A DNA stretch of 64,000 bases from Pseudoselenomonas ruminis (GTDB taxonomy: Bacteria > Bacillota > Negativicutes > Selenomonadales > Selenomonadaceae): assembly GCF_008271295.1 (NCBI RefSeq), contig NZ_VTOY01000002.1:248001-312000 (forward strand), written 5' to 3'. Shown here in pieces: positions 63,084 to 64,000 of this stretch (the stretch's first letter is position 1; the number at the start of each line of letters is the position of its first letter). The position numbers were made by a program, and so were the translations under genes. The notes beneath the pieces are model-generated. The model was not told where the DNA came from, did not search any database, and worked only from the letters and a program-made list of their open reading frames with translations.

Positions 63084-64000
63084 TTACAATTTTCCCTGCA
63101 ATACTTCTTTTGCTTTTTCCAGCTGAACATCGGAAGCATCACCTTCGTGGAAATCTACTTCTACATCCGGCTCGATGCCGATACCGTCGATGCAGCGGCC
63201 ATTTGGTGTGTAGTACTTGGCAATGGTGAGTTTCAACCCGTCATCTTCAAACAGCGGAACGACCACCTGTACCGACCCTTTGCCGTAGGATTTCGTTCCT
63301 ACCAGCGTACCGGCTCCCGTGTCCTGCAGGGCACCAGCCAGGATTTCCGAGGCACTGGCACTGTTGCCATCAATCAGCACCACCACAGGAACCTTCGGCG
63401 CTTCGAGCTCCGAGTCGTGTTCTTCCTTAGAACCATCGCGCTGTACGACCGAAACAATCGGCCCCTTTGGTACGAGCATATTCGCTACTTCGACACAGCT
63501 CTTGATGAGTCCGCCCGGATTCTCACGCAAATCGAGGACCAGCCCTTTCATGCCAGCTTCCTCAAGCTTCTGGAACTCCTCTTGGAACTCTTTGCCTGTA
63601 TTCTCCCCAAATGACGCGATGCGGATATAGCCCATCTCGGTTCCCTCAATCATTTTGCCTTTCGCTGAACGAATCGTAATGGTATCGCGCTTGATGGTAT
63701 AATCTTCATCCTCACTGCCTGCCCGATGGATTGTCAGCTTGACATCCGTGCCGACTTCGCCACGGATGTGCATGGAGACTTCCTCCGGCTGGTATTCGGT
63801 AACGGGGACATCGTCCACCGCTACAATCTCATCGTTGGCCTTGAGGCCTGCCGCCTCGCCTGGCGTCCCCTCGAGAACCGAGACAATCGTGACTTTGTTG
63901 TCCTTGAAGCCCATCGTCACGCCAATGCCGCCGAAGGCACCTGCCGTATGTTCCTTGAGAGATTTGTACATATCCGCCTTCATGTAAATGGAATGCGGGT
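63084..64000 (-). CDS. S41 C-terminal processing protease, 5' end outside window
   Basis: The frame remains open to the window edge; the most upstream visible residues are PHSIYM, matching the usual DPHSxYM of Ctp proteases, so the N terminus is cut. The PDZ domain follows (GIGVTMGFKDNKVTIVSVL, GTPGEAAGLKANDEIVAVDD) and then the S41 core with the catalytic Ser in GNSASASEILAGAL and Lys in GTKSYGKGSVQ. It cleaves exported proteins in the periplasm. A C-terminal CNYTPNGRCIDGIGIEPDV-like tail is complete. Confidence 0.93.
   Translation of the reverse strand, partial: PHSIYMKADMYKSLKEHTAGAFGGIGVTMGFKDNKVTIVSVLEGTPGEAAGLKANDEIVAVDDVPVTEYQPEEVSMHIRGEVGTDVKLTIHRAGSEDEDYTIKRDTITIRSAKGKMIEGTEMGYIRIASFGENTGKEFQEEFQKLEEAGMKGLVLDLRENPGGLIKSCVEVANMLVPKGPIVSVVQRDGSKEEHDSELEAPKVPVVVLIDGNSASASEILAGALQDTGAGTLVGTKSYGKGSVQVVVPLFEDDGLKLTIAKYYTPNGRCIDGIGIEPDVEVDFHEGDASDVQLEKAKEVLQGKL

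Overview
The window comes from a diderm (outer-membrane) firmicute, most likely a Selenomonas-like member of the Negativicutes. This is inferred from gene content: heptose/LPS genes (gmhB, hldD, separate rfaE1 and rfaE2, several family 9 glycosyltransferases, an LptD/OstA-like barrel), a TolC-MacA-MacB exporter, a Tat-exported [NiFe] hydrogenase, a ferredoxin-linked 2-oxoacid oxidoreductase and an L-lactate permease. Firmicute-type AGGAGG ribosome sites and convergent intrinsic terminators are common. Most genes lie on the minus strand. I saw no rRNA, tRNA, CRISPR array or intact transposase.

Positions 1-7600 are accessory. They hold a P-loop ATPase cut by the window edge, a nucleotidyltransferase-HEPN-nucleotidyltransferase trio, a decayed scrap of a second ATPase copy, an envelope-modification set (LtaS-like phosphotransferase, SGNH-like protein, MBOAT acyltransferase), a decayed MNT-HEPN pair, and a Doc-type toxin with a small overlapping antitoxin. 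Positions 7600-19600 are a surface-glycan locus: DegT aminotransferase, sugar epimerase/reductase, ATP-grasp ligase, seven glycosyltransferases or likely ones, and a VirK/YbjX (DUF535) protein. Positions 19600-31100 carry lactate permease and then the ADP-heptose/LPS-core block, with two heptose-7-phosphate kinase paralogues, a second LtaS-like protein and two heptosyltransferase-like proteins.

Positions 31100-33700 hold two exported proteins of unknown function around a cation diffusion facilitator. Positions 33760-41860 are a compact hydrogenase operon, read hyaA, hyaB, hyaC, a small Ni-motif protein, hypA, hypB, protease, hypC, hypD, hypE; hypF is not here. Next come Nudix, larE and apbE, a small membrane protein, korDABC, an EamA transporter and an iron alcohol dehydrogenase.

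Between the convergent alcohol dehydrogenase and a diguanylate cyclase lies the most unusual object: about 580 bp with perfect 22-bp ends in inverted orientation, containing two long hairpins whose terminal loops are complementary to each other (50502-51080). It has no credible ORF and looks like a structured RNA or a non-autonomous mobile element. The rest holds a DeoR regulator, a 50-residue gene with its own promoter and terminator, DUF4127 and DUF2225 genes, a split MacAB-TolC exporter, recQ, and a 5'-truncated S41 protease.
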